This document shows positions 15,352-23,970 of a DNA stretch of 64,000 bases, piece by piece (within the stretch, counting starts at the first letter, position 1; every line of letters begins with the position of its first letter). The translations under genes were made by a program, and so were the position numbers. The stretch comes from Lentzea albida (lineage in GTDB: Bacteria > Actinomycetota > Actinomycetes > Mycobacteriales > Pseudonocardiaceae). The notes under the pieces were generated by a model. It saw nothing but the letters and a program-made list of their open reading frames with translations. It made no database searches and was not told the origin of the DNA. The stretch covers positions 372,001 to 436,000 of the forward strand of contig NZ_FOFV01000002.1 of assembly GCF_900111005.1 (NCBI RefSeq), read 5' to 3'.

Positions 15352-16977
15352 GTGGTGGAGCGCTGGTATCGCAACGGGGTCATCTACTCGCTGGACGTGT
15401 GCCTGTTCCAGGACTCCGACGGCGACGGAGTCGGTGACCTGCGGGGACTCATGAGCCGCCTGGACTACCTGTGCCGGCTCGGTGTGGACACGGTGTGGCT
15501 CAGTCCGTTCCACCCGTCGCCGCGCCGCGACGGCGGCTACGACGTCACCGACCACTACTCCGTCGACGCGAGACTGGGCTCTCTCGGCGACTTCGCCGAG
15601 TTGCTCGACCACGCCGACGAACGGGGCGTGCGGGTCATGATGGATCTGGTGGTGAACCACACCAGTGACGAGCACCCGTGGTTCCAGGCCGCGCGTTCCA
15701 GACGCGACTCGCCGTTCCGCGACTGGTACGTCTGGTCGGACACCGAGCCCGCGGACCGGCGGGAGGGATCCGTCTTCCCCGGTGTGGAAACGGAAACGTG
15801 GACCTACGACGACCAGGCGGAGGCCTGGTACCGGCACCGGTTCTACCGCTTCCAGCCAGACCTGCGCGCGGAGCACCCCGCGGTGCGTGCGGAGATCCGC
15901 AAGATCGTCAGCTTCTGGGCCCGGCTCGGGGTGTCCGGGTTCCGGGTGGACGCGGCACCGTTCCTGATCTCGTCGAGTCGCGGTCAGGACTTCGGTCTGC
16001 TGCGCGACATCCAGGAAACGGCGTCGTGGCAACGGAGGGACGCGGTCGTGCTCGCCGAGGCCAACGTCGAGGACCACGAGGTGCTGGAGTACTTCGGGCA
16101 CAGCGACAACCGGGCGAGCCGGGCGCTCATGCTGTTCAGTTTCCGGCTCAACCAGGCGGTGATGCTGGCACTGGCACGCGGCGACGCCAACCCGATCGCG
16201 ACCGTGCTGCACGAGCTGCCGGACCTGCCGCAGAACGCGCAATGGGCCACGTTCCTGCGCAACCACGACGAGGTCGATCTCGGCAGGCTGGGACAGGACG
16301 AGCGCGACGACGTGTTCGCCGCGTTCGGTCCTGACCCGGACATGCAGTTGTACGGGCGGGGCATCCGCAGGCGGTTGGTGTCGATGCTCGACGGTGACCG
16401 CCGCCGGATGGAGCTCGCGTACAGCCTTCAGCTCACCCTGCCCGGCACCCCGGTGCTGCGCTACGGCGACGAGATCGGCATGGGCGAGGACCTGACGCTG
16501 CCGGAACGGGAGGCGATCCGCACGCCGATGCAGTGGTCGGACGCGAAGAACGCCGGATTCTCCCGAGCGGACGCACTGATCAGGCCGGTGATCAGCACCG
16601 GACCACGCGGCTGTGCCGAGATCAACGTGGCCCGTCAGCGCAGCGACCCGCACAGCCTGCTCACCTGGTTCGAACGCATCCTGCACACCCGCCGCGAGTG
16701 CGAGGAGATCGCCACCGGCGAGCATGAGGTGCTCGATATCGGCCCACCCCACGTCCTCGTGCACGTGGCACGCGGACCGCGCGGAGTCGTGCTCTTCGCA
16801 CACAACCTGAGCCCGGAACCGTGCCAGGTGTCCGTGCCACCGCAGACCGCCGAGGAAGAACCACCGCAGAACGTCGTGGCCGACGGTGTCTACGACAGCG
16901 ACGTCGACCTGTTGTCCTTGCGGCTCAACGGCTACGGCTTCCGCTGGATCCGCCTGGCGGACATCCCGTGGTCCTGA
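15352..16977 (+). CDS. GH13 trehalose-synthase-like enzyme (paralogue 2)
   Basis: 541 residues. Catalytic residues are Asp200 (GFRVDAAPF), Glu236 (VVLAEANVED) and Asp306 (LRNHDE). The N-terminus RWYRNGVIYSLDVCLFQDSDGDGVGDL carries the Ca-site-like DSDGDGVGD loop of trehalose synthases and oligoglucosidases, which paralogue 1 has lost. MQWSDAKNAGF is the conserved TreS-type segment that precedes the C-terminal beta domain. It lacks a maltokinase fusion. Start is a GTG; the small unknown gene is 18 bases upstream. The stop codon directly abuts the stop of the convergent release-factor-like gene. Confidence 0.86.
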   Translation: MVERWYRNGVIYSLDVCLFQDSDGDGVGDLRGLMSRLDYLCRLGVDTVWLSPFHPSPRRDGGYDVTDHYSVDARLGSLGDFAELLDHADERGVRVMMDLVVNHTSDEHPWFQAARSRRDSPFRDWYVWSDTEPADRREGSVFPGVETETWTYDDQAEAWYRHRFYRFQPDLRAEHPAVRAEIRKIVSFWARLGVSGFRVDAAPFLISSSRGQDFGLLRDIQETASWQRRDAVVLAEANVEDHEVLEYFGHSDNRASRALMLFSFRLNQAVMLALARGDANPIATVLHELPDLPQNAQWATFLRNHDEVDLGRLGQDERDDVFAAFGPDPDMQLYGRGIRRRLVSMLDGDRRRMELAYSLQLTLPGTPVLRYGDEIGMGEDLTLPEREAIRTPMQWSDAKNAGFSRADALIRPVISTGPRGCAEINVARQRSDPHSLLTWFERILHTRRECEEIATGEHEVLDIGPPHVLVHVARGPRGVVLFAHNLSPEPCQVSVPPQTAEEEPPQNVVADGVYDSDVDLLSLRLNGYGFRWIRLADIPWS

Positions 16978-18075
16978 CTACGGGCGGTGGCGCAGGATCG
17001 CGCCGACGCCCTGCAGCACCTCGATGTCGTCACCGACGACGACGCTCGCACCTGTCGCAGCCGCCGCCCGCGCCAACGCGTCATCCGCGCGGTTGCGCTC
17101 CACAGCGGCCGGATCGCCCACGACCTGCCGAACGCTGACCTCATCGGCACCGACCTGGTCAGGCTGACCACTCGTCCACACCAGCTGATCCGCGAGCACG
17201 TCGGTGTTCACCACCAGAGCGTCCACGTTGGCCAGCCGCAGCGCATCCGTCACGTGCGCGAGACCCTCGACCGCCAGCCCGTCCCGGCCGAGCTCAGCCC
17301 GGAACCGTTCGACGACCTCGGCATCGTGCTGCTGCTGGCGCTGCGCGACGAGCGCGCGCACGGCGTTGTCGAACTCCTCGTCGTCAGTGCCACCGGCCAG
17401 CCCCGCACCTTCGACCTCCACGACCAGATCGTCATCGAGGTCGAGTTCGTGGCGCACCGCACTGCGCGCCTGCACCTCGCCGCCGAGCACGACGAGCTCG
17501 GCGCGCACCTCGCGCACGAGCCGCTCGACCTCCTCCGCGACCTGCTTCACGTTGTGCTTGACCGTGTCCTCCACGCGCTGCTGCAGCCGCCTGTGCGCCC
17601 ACCCACCGCCACCGGTCTTGTGCAGCGGGTGCTGCCTGCCGCGGACGGTGCTCACCAGCTCCGCCCGTCCGTCGAACGAGTGCAGATCGGCACCGGACGA
17701 GTCAGCCACCACGACGACGTGCGACACCGGCGGCGGCAGGAAGGACGCGAGCGGCAACAGATCCGGCAACGACGAGAACCTCGTGACGTCGGCGGGAGGC
17801 GGTACCGGAAACGTCTGGTCCACCAGCACACGGGTACCCGACGCGATCAGCACGCGCCCGGCCTTGCCGGCCGGTGGATCGGCCGAGGACACGGCCTCGT
17901 CAAGCGCGGCGAGCGTCTCCTCCGGCGCACCCTGACCCGCCAGCTGATCGCGAAGTCCCCGCCACCGCAGTTCAGCGACCTTGGCCGCGTCCTCCGTGTC
18001 GTGCGACGCGTCGAGGTAGACCGACGCGAACGGGCCGGGCGCCGTGGCTATGTCCTTCAGTTTCGACATGTCCAT
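16978..18075 (-). CDS. Bacterial archaeo-eukaryotic release factor family 2 protein (Rv2629-like)
   Basis: 365 residues. The chain resembles the actinobacterial Rv2629 family: ATAPGPFASVYLDASHDTEDA at the start, a central VVVVADSSGADLHSFDG, and a C-terminal segment with GVGAILRHR. The central GGGWAHRRLQQRVEDTVKHN is a helix-rich segment where eRF1 proteins carry GGQ; here I see GGGGWAH, not GGQ. These proteins are proposed to act on stalled or hibernating ribosomes, with little direct evidence. Start is ATG at 18075; a second ATG two codons later is also possible. Convergent with the GH13 gene with no space between the stop codons. Confidence 0.82.
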   Translation of the reverse strand: MDMSKLKDIATAPGPFASVYLDASHDTEDAAKVAELRWRGLRDQLAGQGAPEETLAALDEAVSSADPPAGKAGRVLIASGTRVLVDQTFPVPPPADVTRFSSLPDLLPLASFLPPPVSHVVVVADSSGADLHSFDGRAELVSTVRGRQHPLHKTGGGGWAHRRLQQRVEDTVKHNVKQVAEEVERLVREVRAELVVLGGEVQARSAVRHELDLDDDLVVEVEGAGLAGGTDDEEFDNAVRALVAQRQQQHDAEVVERFRAELGRDGLAVEGLAHVTDALRLANVDALVVNTDVLADQLVWTSGQPDQVGADEVSVRQVVGDPAAVERNRADDALARAAAATGASVVVGDDIEVLQGVGAILRHRP

Positions 18076-18111
18076 GCACCGGGTGTTCCCGGTACGTGGA
18101 CGTCTACACGG

Positions 18112-18252
18112 TCAGCCGATGACGGCGAGCAGGTCTCGGCAGGAGGCCTCACACGCCCGGCTGGTGTTGGCGTCATGACCGGTGTGCCGCGACAGCGCTC
18201 GCGCCGTCGCGGCACAAATGTCCGCGCAGTTCAGATCCGTGCGAATGCACTT
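18112..18252 (-). pseudogene. Remnant of a four-helix-bundle copper-binding (DUF326) gene
   Basis: The 45-residue frame CIRTDLNCADICAATARALS...CEASCRDLLAVIG matches the Cys-rich DUF326 copper-binding proteins. From memory of the family, an intact chain is about 110-135 residues. Here the N-terminal third is missing because the frame begins 2 bases past the dioxygenase stop, and an internal segment of roughly 35 residues, which normally holds further Cys and His ligands, is deleted between SRHTGHDANTSRA and CEASCRDLL. There is no start codon in the conserved part. It is best read as a decayed gene that was cut by the arrival or rearrangement of the neighbouring dioxygenase gene. Confidence 0.65.
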
Positions 18253-18254
18253 GG

Positions 18255-19025
18255 TCAGTCGGGGCGGCCGACCTGCGTGTTGGACAGGTCGAGGCCGATC
18301 GCGAAGTCCGCGCTGTAGCCCGCCCCGGTGCTGGTCGGGTTCAGCACCATCTGGGCACCACCCCTCAGGTAGATGGAGTCCCTGTTGTTGGTGGTGTCCG
18401 CGGGGCCTTTGCGCGCGTACGGCTGGGTCCGGAGATATGCCGCGCCGAACGCGGGCGTGAAGTACAGCTGGGACGTGAACTCGTACGGAAGGCCGTTGGT
18501 GCCGGTCGTCCGGATCTTGATGTGGATGTGGAGGGTCCTGCCGGTGTACCAGCCGGGCAGGATGGTGATGAACTGGGCCTTCCCGTCCGAATTGGTGTTC
18601 TGGTAACCGCGCAGGAAACGGCGGCCGGAACTTCCCTGTGACGGGATGTCCGAATAAAGCCCGAACGCGTCGCACTGCCAGATGTCCACCACGGCGTTGG
18701 GCAGGGGGCTGCACTGTCCCGGGCGGACCGACTGGACGGTGAAGTTGAGCGTCAGCGCCGTTCCGGGCGACGGCTGACCGGTGGCCGGGTCGGTCCGGAT
18801 GTCGGACCGGTTGAGCATCCTGTCGACGAAGTAGGGACCTTCCATCTGTTCCGGCTTGACCACGCAGTTCAGCGCCGGTCCGCAGACCTCGGCTCCGCCG
18901 GCGGTCTGGGTGGCGCCGGCCACGGGAGATCCCGCGACCGTGAGCGTCGCACCTGCGGCGCCGAGCAGGATCAGCGCCTGCCGCCGGCCGAGTACACGGC
19001 CTACCGGCTCATCGTCGTCGTGCAT
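18255..19025 (-). CDS. Exported intradiol ring-cleavage dioxygenase-like protein
   Basis: 256 residues. The N-terminus carries a twin-arginine signal (GRRQALILLGAAGA), so it is exported folded with its metal. The catalytic part has GPYFVD, a second Tyr in GWYTGRTL, and HIHIK giving the His-x-His pair; Tyr-Tyr-His-His are the Fe3+ ligands of intradiol dioxygenases. Exported members are common in actinomycetes and may oxidise catechols, lignin-type aromatics or siderophore groups outside the cell. The ATG chosen has GAAAGGAA upstream; the frame is open 51 codons further but that would bury the Tat signal. Confidence 0.87.
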   Translation of the reverse strand: MHDDDEPVGRVLGRRQALILLGAAGATLTVAGSPVAGATQTAGGAEVCGPALNCVVKPEQMEGPYFVDRMLNRSDIRTDPATGQPSPGTALTLNFTVQSVRPGQCSPLPNAVVDIWQCDAFGLYSDIPSQGSSGRRFLRGYQNTNSDGKAQFITILPGWYTGRTLHIHIKIRTTGTNGLPYEFTSQLYFTPAFGAAYLRTQPYARKGPADTTNNRDSIYLRGGAQMVLNPTSTGAGYSADFAIGLDLSNTQVGRPD

Positions 19026-19217
19026 GGGGTGTTCCTTTCGGGCATGCCGTTCGCTGTGCGTGGTGGGAACGGAATGCATGTGGTGAGTGGCTGCAGGGAA
19101 CCGCGCACCATGGAACTGTCCAAGAACACAAGAATCGCTGTCGAGAAGATTCACCCGTCTGCGGCCATCACGAATCACCGTTCGTGGAACTGATAGGCCG
19201 ATTACCGGAACCCTTTG

Positions 19218-20141
19218 TCATTGCGCATGGGGCAATTCACGTGGTCCGGGCCGTTCCCATTTTTTGTCTTCATCACGCTGTTGCTCCCGACGGCGGCACT
19301 CAGCCGGGTCGTTCGCCAGGAGGAACGCCCGCAACCCCGCGAGGTCGTCGGTGTTGATGTGGTCAACGCCGGCCGCGAGCAACTCGCGCCACACCGCGGT
19401 CCGCGCCTCACCCGCCACGTCCGGGGTGGCCCAGAACCGCACCCGGTAGCCGGCGGCGTGTGCCTGCGACACGATGCGGTGGAGCTTCTCCCGCTCGGCG
19501 ACCGGCATGGCGCCGACTCCCTGCCACGTGAAGTTGTTCGTCCAGTTGTCGCTGACGAGCGGCATGAACGTGGCGGGGACACCGCTGCCGAGATCGCTCA
19601 GCCGCCCGTCGTACCCGGCCCGCCGGATCCGCTGGGCGAGCATGTCCTCACGCGGCCGGTTCCCGCTGATGACCACCTCGACCGCGCCACGTCGTTCACG
19701 GCCGTCGACCCACTGGGTGAGCATGGGACGGAACTCGCGCAGCGCCTCGTCCACCGCCTTGTAGGTCGCCGGACCGTCGCTCTTGATGTCGACGAGCAGT
19801 TGGAAGGAACCGCGCCAGTGCGGGTAGACGCGACCCTGGTTCGCCCGCACGATCTGAGCGAGCGGCTGGAGGTACAGGCTGCGCAGCGTGCGGCCCGGCC
19901 GCGCGTCCGCCAGGTCGTGCGCCACGCGGAGTTCGCCGTCCACCAGCCACACGTCGGCCTCCACCGACGTGAACCCGCGGTCGCGGGCGTCGGCCAGCGG
20001 GCGGTCGTGCTCGTAGTCGTTGTGCGCGTGGGCGCGTTCGAGCGGCTGCACCCGGCCCGGCGCGGCAGCGGCACCCGGCTGCGGGCTCGCCACGACGGTC
20101 ACGAGCAGTGCCAGCAGAACGGACAACGTCGATCGCTTCAT
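19218..20141 (-). CDS. Secreted PI-PLC/glycerophosphodiester phosphodiesterase-like protein
   Basis: 307 residues with a signal peptide (KRSTLSVLLALLVTVVASPQPGAAAA). The mature part has the TIM-barrel start ERAHAHNDYEHDRPL, where the second His is the first catalytic residue, then FTSVEADVWLVDGELRVAHD with Glu and Asp metal ligands and the second His. A C-terminal GVDHINTDDL completes the GDPD pattern. It should hydrolyse phosphodiesters of glycerol or inositol phospholipid head groups outside the cell. The C-terminus is highly charged. Monocistronic, 192 bases from the dioxygenase start with nothing recognisable between. Confidence 0.85.
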   Translation of the reverse strand: MKRSTLSVLLALLVTVVASPQPGAAAAPGRVQPLERAHAHNDYEHDRPLADARDRGFTSVEADVWLVDGELRVAHDLADARPGRTLRSLYLQPLAQIVRANQGRVYPHWRGSFQLLVDIKSDGPATYKAVDEALREFRPMLTQWVDGRERRGAVEVVISGNRPREDMLAQRIRRAGYDGRLSDLGSGVPATFMPLVSDNWTNNFTWQGVGAMPVAEREKLHRIVSQAHAAGYRVRFWATPDVAGEARTAVWRELLAAGVDHINTDDLAGLRAFLLANDPAECRRREQQRDEDKKWERPGPRELPHAQ

Positions 20142-20284
20142 CGGATCCCCTTCTTCGTGCCCCCACGCCGGCGCGAGCGGTGGGCACGCCAGTGTCTAGC
20201 CGCCGGGGGTGGAAGGAGTGCTGCTTCCGGGCGAACACCACTCGACGAGGCGGTGACCGACTCGCTTGCCGGACGTGCCGGTGA

Positions 20285-21235
20285 TCAGGCGAACGGCTCG
20301 TCTGCGACGGCCAGGACCACTTTGCCCGCGGCCCGGCCGCTCTCCAGGTGGGAGTGCGCCCCGGCGGGGTCGGCGAGCGGGAACACCCGGTCGACGGGAA
20401 CGCGCAGACGACCCGTCTCGACGAGTCGCACGAGCCTCGCCAGATCGGCCGAACGTGCGGAGGTGGCCACGACGGTGTAGCCGGGACCGCCCAGCGCCGA
20501 GGCGAGCAGACCGCGAGCGGACTGCACGCTCGCGGGGTGCGTGGACACGAGGACACCTCCCGGCGCGAGCAGCCGGCGGGCTGCGGCTGCCGGCAGCGCG
20601 CCGGGGCTGTCGAGGACGACGTCGTAGGTACCGCGGATCGCGTCGTGGCCGACGACGTCCTCGGCGCCGAGCGCGGCGACGAAGTCCCGCTTGCCCGCCG
20701 AGGCGGTTCCGGTCACCCGCGCGCCCGCCAGGACGGCCAGTTGCACGGCGAACGCTCCGATGCCCCCGCTCGCACCGACCACGAGCACACGTGCGCCAGG
20801 TCGCCGGTGCAGCTGCGCGCGGCGGTGCAGGGCTTGCAGTGCCGTGAGTCCGGCCAACGGCAACCCCGCTGTCTCCGACGCCGGCACACCGCGCGGAGCC
20901 GACGCCGCGCGACCTTGCCGCAGCAGCGCGTGCTCGGCCTGTCCCCCACCGCCGTGGCCCAGCAGGGCGACCACCTCGTCACCAGGAGCGAAGGCGGTCA
21001 CCTTCGGGCCGCAGGCCACCACCACACCGGACAGGTCGAAGCCGAGCACGAAGGGCCTGCGCCGGACCAGTGGAGCCGGTAGCCCGCCGCGACGCAGGCC
21101 GAGGTCGGTGCCGTTGACGCTGCTCGCCCGCACCCGCACGAGGATCTCGTCACCGCGGGGCGGGCCGAGGTCCGGCACGTCGGTGCTCGCGACGACCTCG
21201 GGTCCGCCGCGGCCCTGCAGCACGACGGCCTTCAT
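20285..21235 (-). CDS. Zinc-independent quinone-oxidoreductase-like MDR dehydrogenase
   Basis: 316 residues. An N-terminal GroES-like domain (MKAVVLQGRGGPEVV, VRASSVNGTDLGLR, GFDLSGVVVACG) and a Rossmann domain with VVGASGGIGAFAVQLA match NADPH quinone-reductase type MDR proteins. The Cys/His ligands of zinc alcohol dehydrogenases are absent. The ATG overlaps the stop of the NAD(P)-binding gene upstream by 4 bases, so the frame in front of it is spurious. The pair is divergent from a MarR gene and probably under its control. Likely role: NADPH-dependent detoxification of quinones or electrophiles. Confidence 0.85.
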   Translation of the reverse strand: MKAVVLQGRGGPEVVASTDVPDLGPPRGDEILVRVRASSVNGTDLGLRRGGLPAPLVRRRPFVLGFDLSGVVVACGPKVTAFAPGDEVVALLGHGGGGQAEHALLRQGRAASAPRGVPASETAGLPLAGLTALQALHRRAQLHRRPGARVLVVGASGGIGAFAVQLAVLAGARVTGTASAGKRDFVAALGAEDVVGHDAIRGTYDVVLDSPGALPAAAARRLLAPGGVLVSTHPASVQSARGLLASALGGPGYTVVATSARSADLARLVRLVETGRLRVPVDRVFPLADPAGAHSHLESGRAAGKVVLAVADEPFA

Positions 21236-21852
21236 CGCGCCGCCACCAGCGGGGCCTGGCCGACGTAGAGGCCGTCCTCGACCACGTCGGCGAGGAACAG
21301 CGCCAGGTCGCCGCGGCTGAGCGCGGTGCGCCGCGGCGAGGAGTGGGCGTGGTGCTCCACGCGGCCCTCGGCGGGCTCGTCGTTCAGGCGGGGTGGGCGC
21401 ACCAGCGTCCACCGGATGCCGCTGCCCGCCCACACCCGGTGCTCGGCGGCCTTGTCCCGCACCACCTCCAACCGCGACATCAGCATGGAGATGATCCGGT
21501 CCCGGACGCTCTTGCGGTCACCGGCGATCGTCAGCCCGGCGCCGCTGACGCCGACGTACCGGCCCACGTTCCGCTCCGCCATCACCGACCGCAGAACCGG
21601 TGCCACTTCGCCGTGCAGCCGTGGCGCCTCCGGCCCCGGCCCGAGCGCCGACACCACGGCGTCCGCTCCGGTCACCGCCCGCGCCAGCACCTCCGCGCGC
21701 CGGACGTCGCCCACGACGAGCGCCACCTCGCCGGGAAGCCCGGCTCGCTCGGCATCCCTCACCACGGCGACGAGTTCGTGCCCCCGGCGCAGCAACTCCG
21801 CCACGACCAGACGGCCGGTACGACCCGTCGCACCCAGTACCGCGATCCTCAT
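21232..21852 (-). CDS. NAD(P)-binding atypical SDR (NmrA/BVR-like)
   Basis: 206 residues. It starts with MRIAVLGATGRTGRLV, the GxxGxxG dinucleotide site of atypical SDR proteins, followed by GDVRRAEVLARAVTGADAVVSALG. There is no complete YxxxK catalytic pair, so it may be a redox sensor or a reductase of the biliverdin-reductase-B or NmrA type. First gene of the leftward pair with the MDR dehydrogenase; only 46 bases separate its start from the divergent MarR gene. Confidence 0.85.
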   Translation of the reverse strand: MRIAVLGATGRTGRLVVAELLRRGHELVAVVRDAERAGLPGEVALVVGDVRRAEVLARAVTGADAVVSALGPGPEAPRLHGEVAPVLRSVMAERNVGRYVGVSGAGLTIAGDRKSVRDRIISMLMSRLEVVRDKAAEHRVWAGSGIRWTLVRPPRLNDEPAEGRVEHHAHSSPRRTALSRGDLALFLADVVEDGLYVGQAPLVAAR

Positions 21853-21881
21853 CCGACACCTCCGCCACCGACCCCTCGATT

Positions 21882-21902
21882 ACATGTACCATACATACAT
21901 GT
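21882..21902. promoter_or_regulatory. MarR operator candidate
   Basis: ACATGTA and TACATGT form a 7-base inverted repeat separated by 7 bases. It lies in the 46-base divergent region and overlaps the MarR start codon, so binding could block both genes. The palindrome width fits MarR dimers. Confidence 0.5.
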
Positions 21903-22378
21903 CGAGCGAGGAACACCTGGATGACCTGGACCAGGCCCTGGTGAGGTTGCGCAGGCTGTGGAGCGCGCCGCGATCGTCCATCAAGGACGGCGGCATGCCC
22001 GTGGACATGTCGAGCATCCTGGTGATCGAGGCGTGCGCGCGCGGAGAGGAAGCCGGCGAGGACACCACGATCCGCGACATCGCCGCGTTCACCGACACCG
22101 AGCACTCGACCGCCAGCCGCCTCGTCGACCGCGCCGCGAAGGCAGGCCTGGTGCGCCGCGAACCCTCACCGGCCGACGCCCGGCGCACCAGGGTCGTGCT
22201 CACCGACGGCGGACGCCGCACCAGGGAACACGCCACCGGCTTCCGGCTCGCGTGGCTGACCGAGGTCCTGCGGCAGTGGCCGGAGGGCGACGTCGGACAC
22301 TTGGCCGCTCTGCTCACCCGCTTCGCCGACGAGGTCGACCGCCACGGCCCTCCCGGCAGGCCCGCCGACACCTCGTGA
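21899..22378 (+). CDS. MarR family transcriptional regulator
   Basis: 159 residues. The winged helix is visible as TTIRDIAAFTDTEHSTASRLVDRAAKAGLV (recognition helix HSTASRLVDRA) followed by the wing REPSPADARRTRVVLTDGG. It probably represses the divergent NmrA-MDR pair and itself through the inverted repeat over its start. An ATG five codons earlier lies inside that operator and was not chosen, although either could be used. Confidence 0.86.
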   Translation: MSSEEHLDDLDQALVRLRRLWSAPRSSIKDGGMPVDMSSILVIEACARGEEAGEDTTIRDIAAFTDTEHSTASRLVDRAAKAGLVRREPSPADARRTRVVLTDGGRRTREHATGFRLAWLTEVLRQWPEGDVGHLAALLTRFADEVDRHGPPGRPADTS

Positions 22379-22430
22379 GGCCACGCCCGATTCCGCGCGC
22401 GGAAAGCAGATCCTGTTCCTCGATGATCAT

Positions 22431-22446
22431 TTGACCATGCGGTCAA
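22431..22446. promoter_or_regulatory. TetR operator candidate in front of the regulator gene
   Basis: TTGACCATGCGGTCAA is a perfect 6-base inverted repeat with a 4-base spacer, ending 18 bases before the TetR start. TTGACC could also be a -35 box. The same half-sites GGTCAA/TTGACC recur before the SDR gene. Confidence 0.55.
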
Positions 22447-22464
22447 CAACGTACCCTGAGGCGC

Positions 22465-23076
22465 ATGGCACGCCCCCGCAAGTTCGTAGAACGTGACGTC
22501 ATCAGCAGCGCCAGCGAGGTGTTCGTCGTGAACGGCCTCGCCGCCACGACCCTGGACGACCTGGTGCGGGCGACCGGACTGGGGAAGCAGAGCCTCTACA
22601 ACGCGTTCGGCGGGAAGCGGGAGCTGTTCCTGCGGGCGCTCTCGGAGGACCGCGACGAGGCGGCGCGGGCCGTCTCGGAAGCGCTCCAGCACGGTGACGC
22701 CTCCCCGCTGGAGCGGATCCGGGGCCACGTGCTGCGCAGGGCGATCGAGTTCAGCCGCAGCGACAGCCGGGTCTCCCTCGCCACGCGCGCTCTCGTCGAG
22801 TCGACCGGTGAGCAGGACCAGCTCTCGACGGTCACCAAGGCCGGCATCGAGGAGCTCGCCGGGATCTACACGCACTGCCTCGAGGACGCCCGGCGCAACG
22901 GCGATCTCCCGCCGGACGCGAACCTGCCGTCGCTGGCGATGTACTTCGTCGCCGTCATCCGGGGGATGGAGCTGCTCGGCCGGGCGGGGGTCGGTCGTGC
23001 CGCACTCACCGCGGTCGCACTCGACTCACTTCGCGTGCTCGGTGCCGAGGCGGACGCGGATCCCGTGCAGGCGTAG
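22465..23076 (+). CDS. TetR family transcriptional regulator
   Basis: 203 residues. N-terminal HTH: ISSASEVFVVNGLAATTLDDLVRATGL with recognition helix GKQSLYNAFGGKREL. The C-terminal ligand domain is AefR/YxaF-like. It precedes an SDR gene by 108 bases on the same strand. Matching GGTCAA/TTGACC half-sites in front of both genes suggest that it represses itself and the SDR. Confidence 0.87.
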   Translation: MARPRKFVERDVISSASEVFVVNGLAATTLDDLVRATGLGKQSLYNAFGGKRELFLRALSEDRDEAARAVSEALQHGDASPLERIRGHVLRRAIEFSRSDSRVSLATRALVESTGEQDQLSTVTKAGIEELAGIYTHCLEDARRNGDLPPDANLPSLAMYFVAVIRGMELLGRAGVGRAALTAVALDSLRVLGAEADADPVQA

Positions 23077-23130
23077 AGCCACCTCGGCGCCCATGTCGTC
23101 GGTCACACCCCTGCCCCAGTTATTGCCCAT

Positions 23131-23157
23131 CTGGTCAAAAACTGTTTTATTGACCAG
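23131..23157. promoter_or_regulatory. TetR operator candidate before the SDR gene
   Basis: CTGGTCAA and TTGACCAG form an 8-base inverted repeat with an 11-base A/T-rich spacer, 27 bases before the SDR start. The half-sites equal those in front of the TetR gene but are arranged inside out and with different spacing. Confidence 0.5.
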
Positions 23158-23184
23158 GTAGACAATAACTAGGGAAGAGCAACC

Positions 23185-23928
23185 ATGAACGTTCTGAAGG
23201 ACAAGGTCGCGGTCGTCACCGGCGGAAACGCGGGCATCGGCCGGGCGACCGCACGGGCGTACCACGCCGAGGGCGCGCGGGTGTTCGTCACCGGTCGCCG
23301 CCAGGCACAGCTCGACGAGGTGGAGGCCGAACTCGGTCCCCGGGTCACCGGGATCCGCTGCGACGTGGACCGGATCGACGATCTCGACAGCCTCTACGCG
23401 ACGGTCGCCGACCAGGCGGGTCACATCGACGTCCTGGTCGCCAACGCCGGGATCGGGATCGCCGCCGCGCTCGGGGAGATCACCGAGGAGCAGGTCGACG
23501 CCATGCTCGCCACCAACGTCAAGGGCCCGCTGTTCACCCTGCAGAAGGCGCTGCCGCTGCTGTCCCCGGGAGCGTCGGTCATCTTCACCGGATCCTCGGC
23601 CGCCACCCGGCCTCAGGCGTCCCTGCCCGTCTACGGGGCGACCAAGGCCGCGCTCCGCAACCTGGTCCGCGGCTTCGCCCACGGCGCCGGTACGGGCGGG
23701 TACCGCATCAACATGCTCTCGCCCGGCGGCACCCGCACCCAGGGCCTGATCGACCTGCTCGACCTGATCCCGGCCGACGAGCGCGCGGCCTCCCTGGCCA
23801 CGATCCCCCTCGGCCGCCTGGCCGAGCCCGAGGAGATCGCCGCGGCGGCCGTCTTCCTCGCCTCGGACGCCTCCAGCTACCTCAACGGCTCCGAACTCGC
23901 CGTCGACGGCGGAGCCGCTCAGATCTGA
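23185..23928 (+). CDS. Short-chain dehydrogenase/reductase
   Basis: 247 residues, classical SDR. TGGNAGIGRA is the NAD(P) site, NAG at about 88-90, the catalytic Ser in FTGSSAA and the YGATK pair (YxxxK). The Arg-rich GRRQAQLDE after the second strand suggests NADPH. Substrate unknown; YkvO-type reductases linked to TetR regulators are often stress- or quinone-related. AGGGAAGAG precedes the ATG. Confidence 0.87.
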   Translation: MNVLKDKVAVVTGGNAGIGRATARAYHAEGARVFVTGRRQAQLDEVEAELGPRVTGIRCDVDRIDDLDSLYATVADQAGHIDVLVANAGIGIAAALGEITEEQVDAMLATNVKGPLFTLQKALPLLSPGASVIFTGSSAATRPQASLPVYGATKAALRNLVRGFAHGAGTGGYRINMLSPGGTRTQGLIDLLDLIPADERAASLATIPLGRLAEPEEIAAAAVFLASDASSYLNGSELAVDGGAAQI

Positions 23929-23970
23929 AGCCGACGAGAGGGTGCTGGTCCCCGTCCGACCGAGCCGCGG

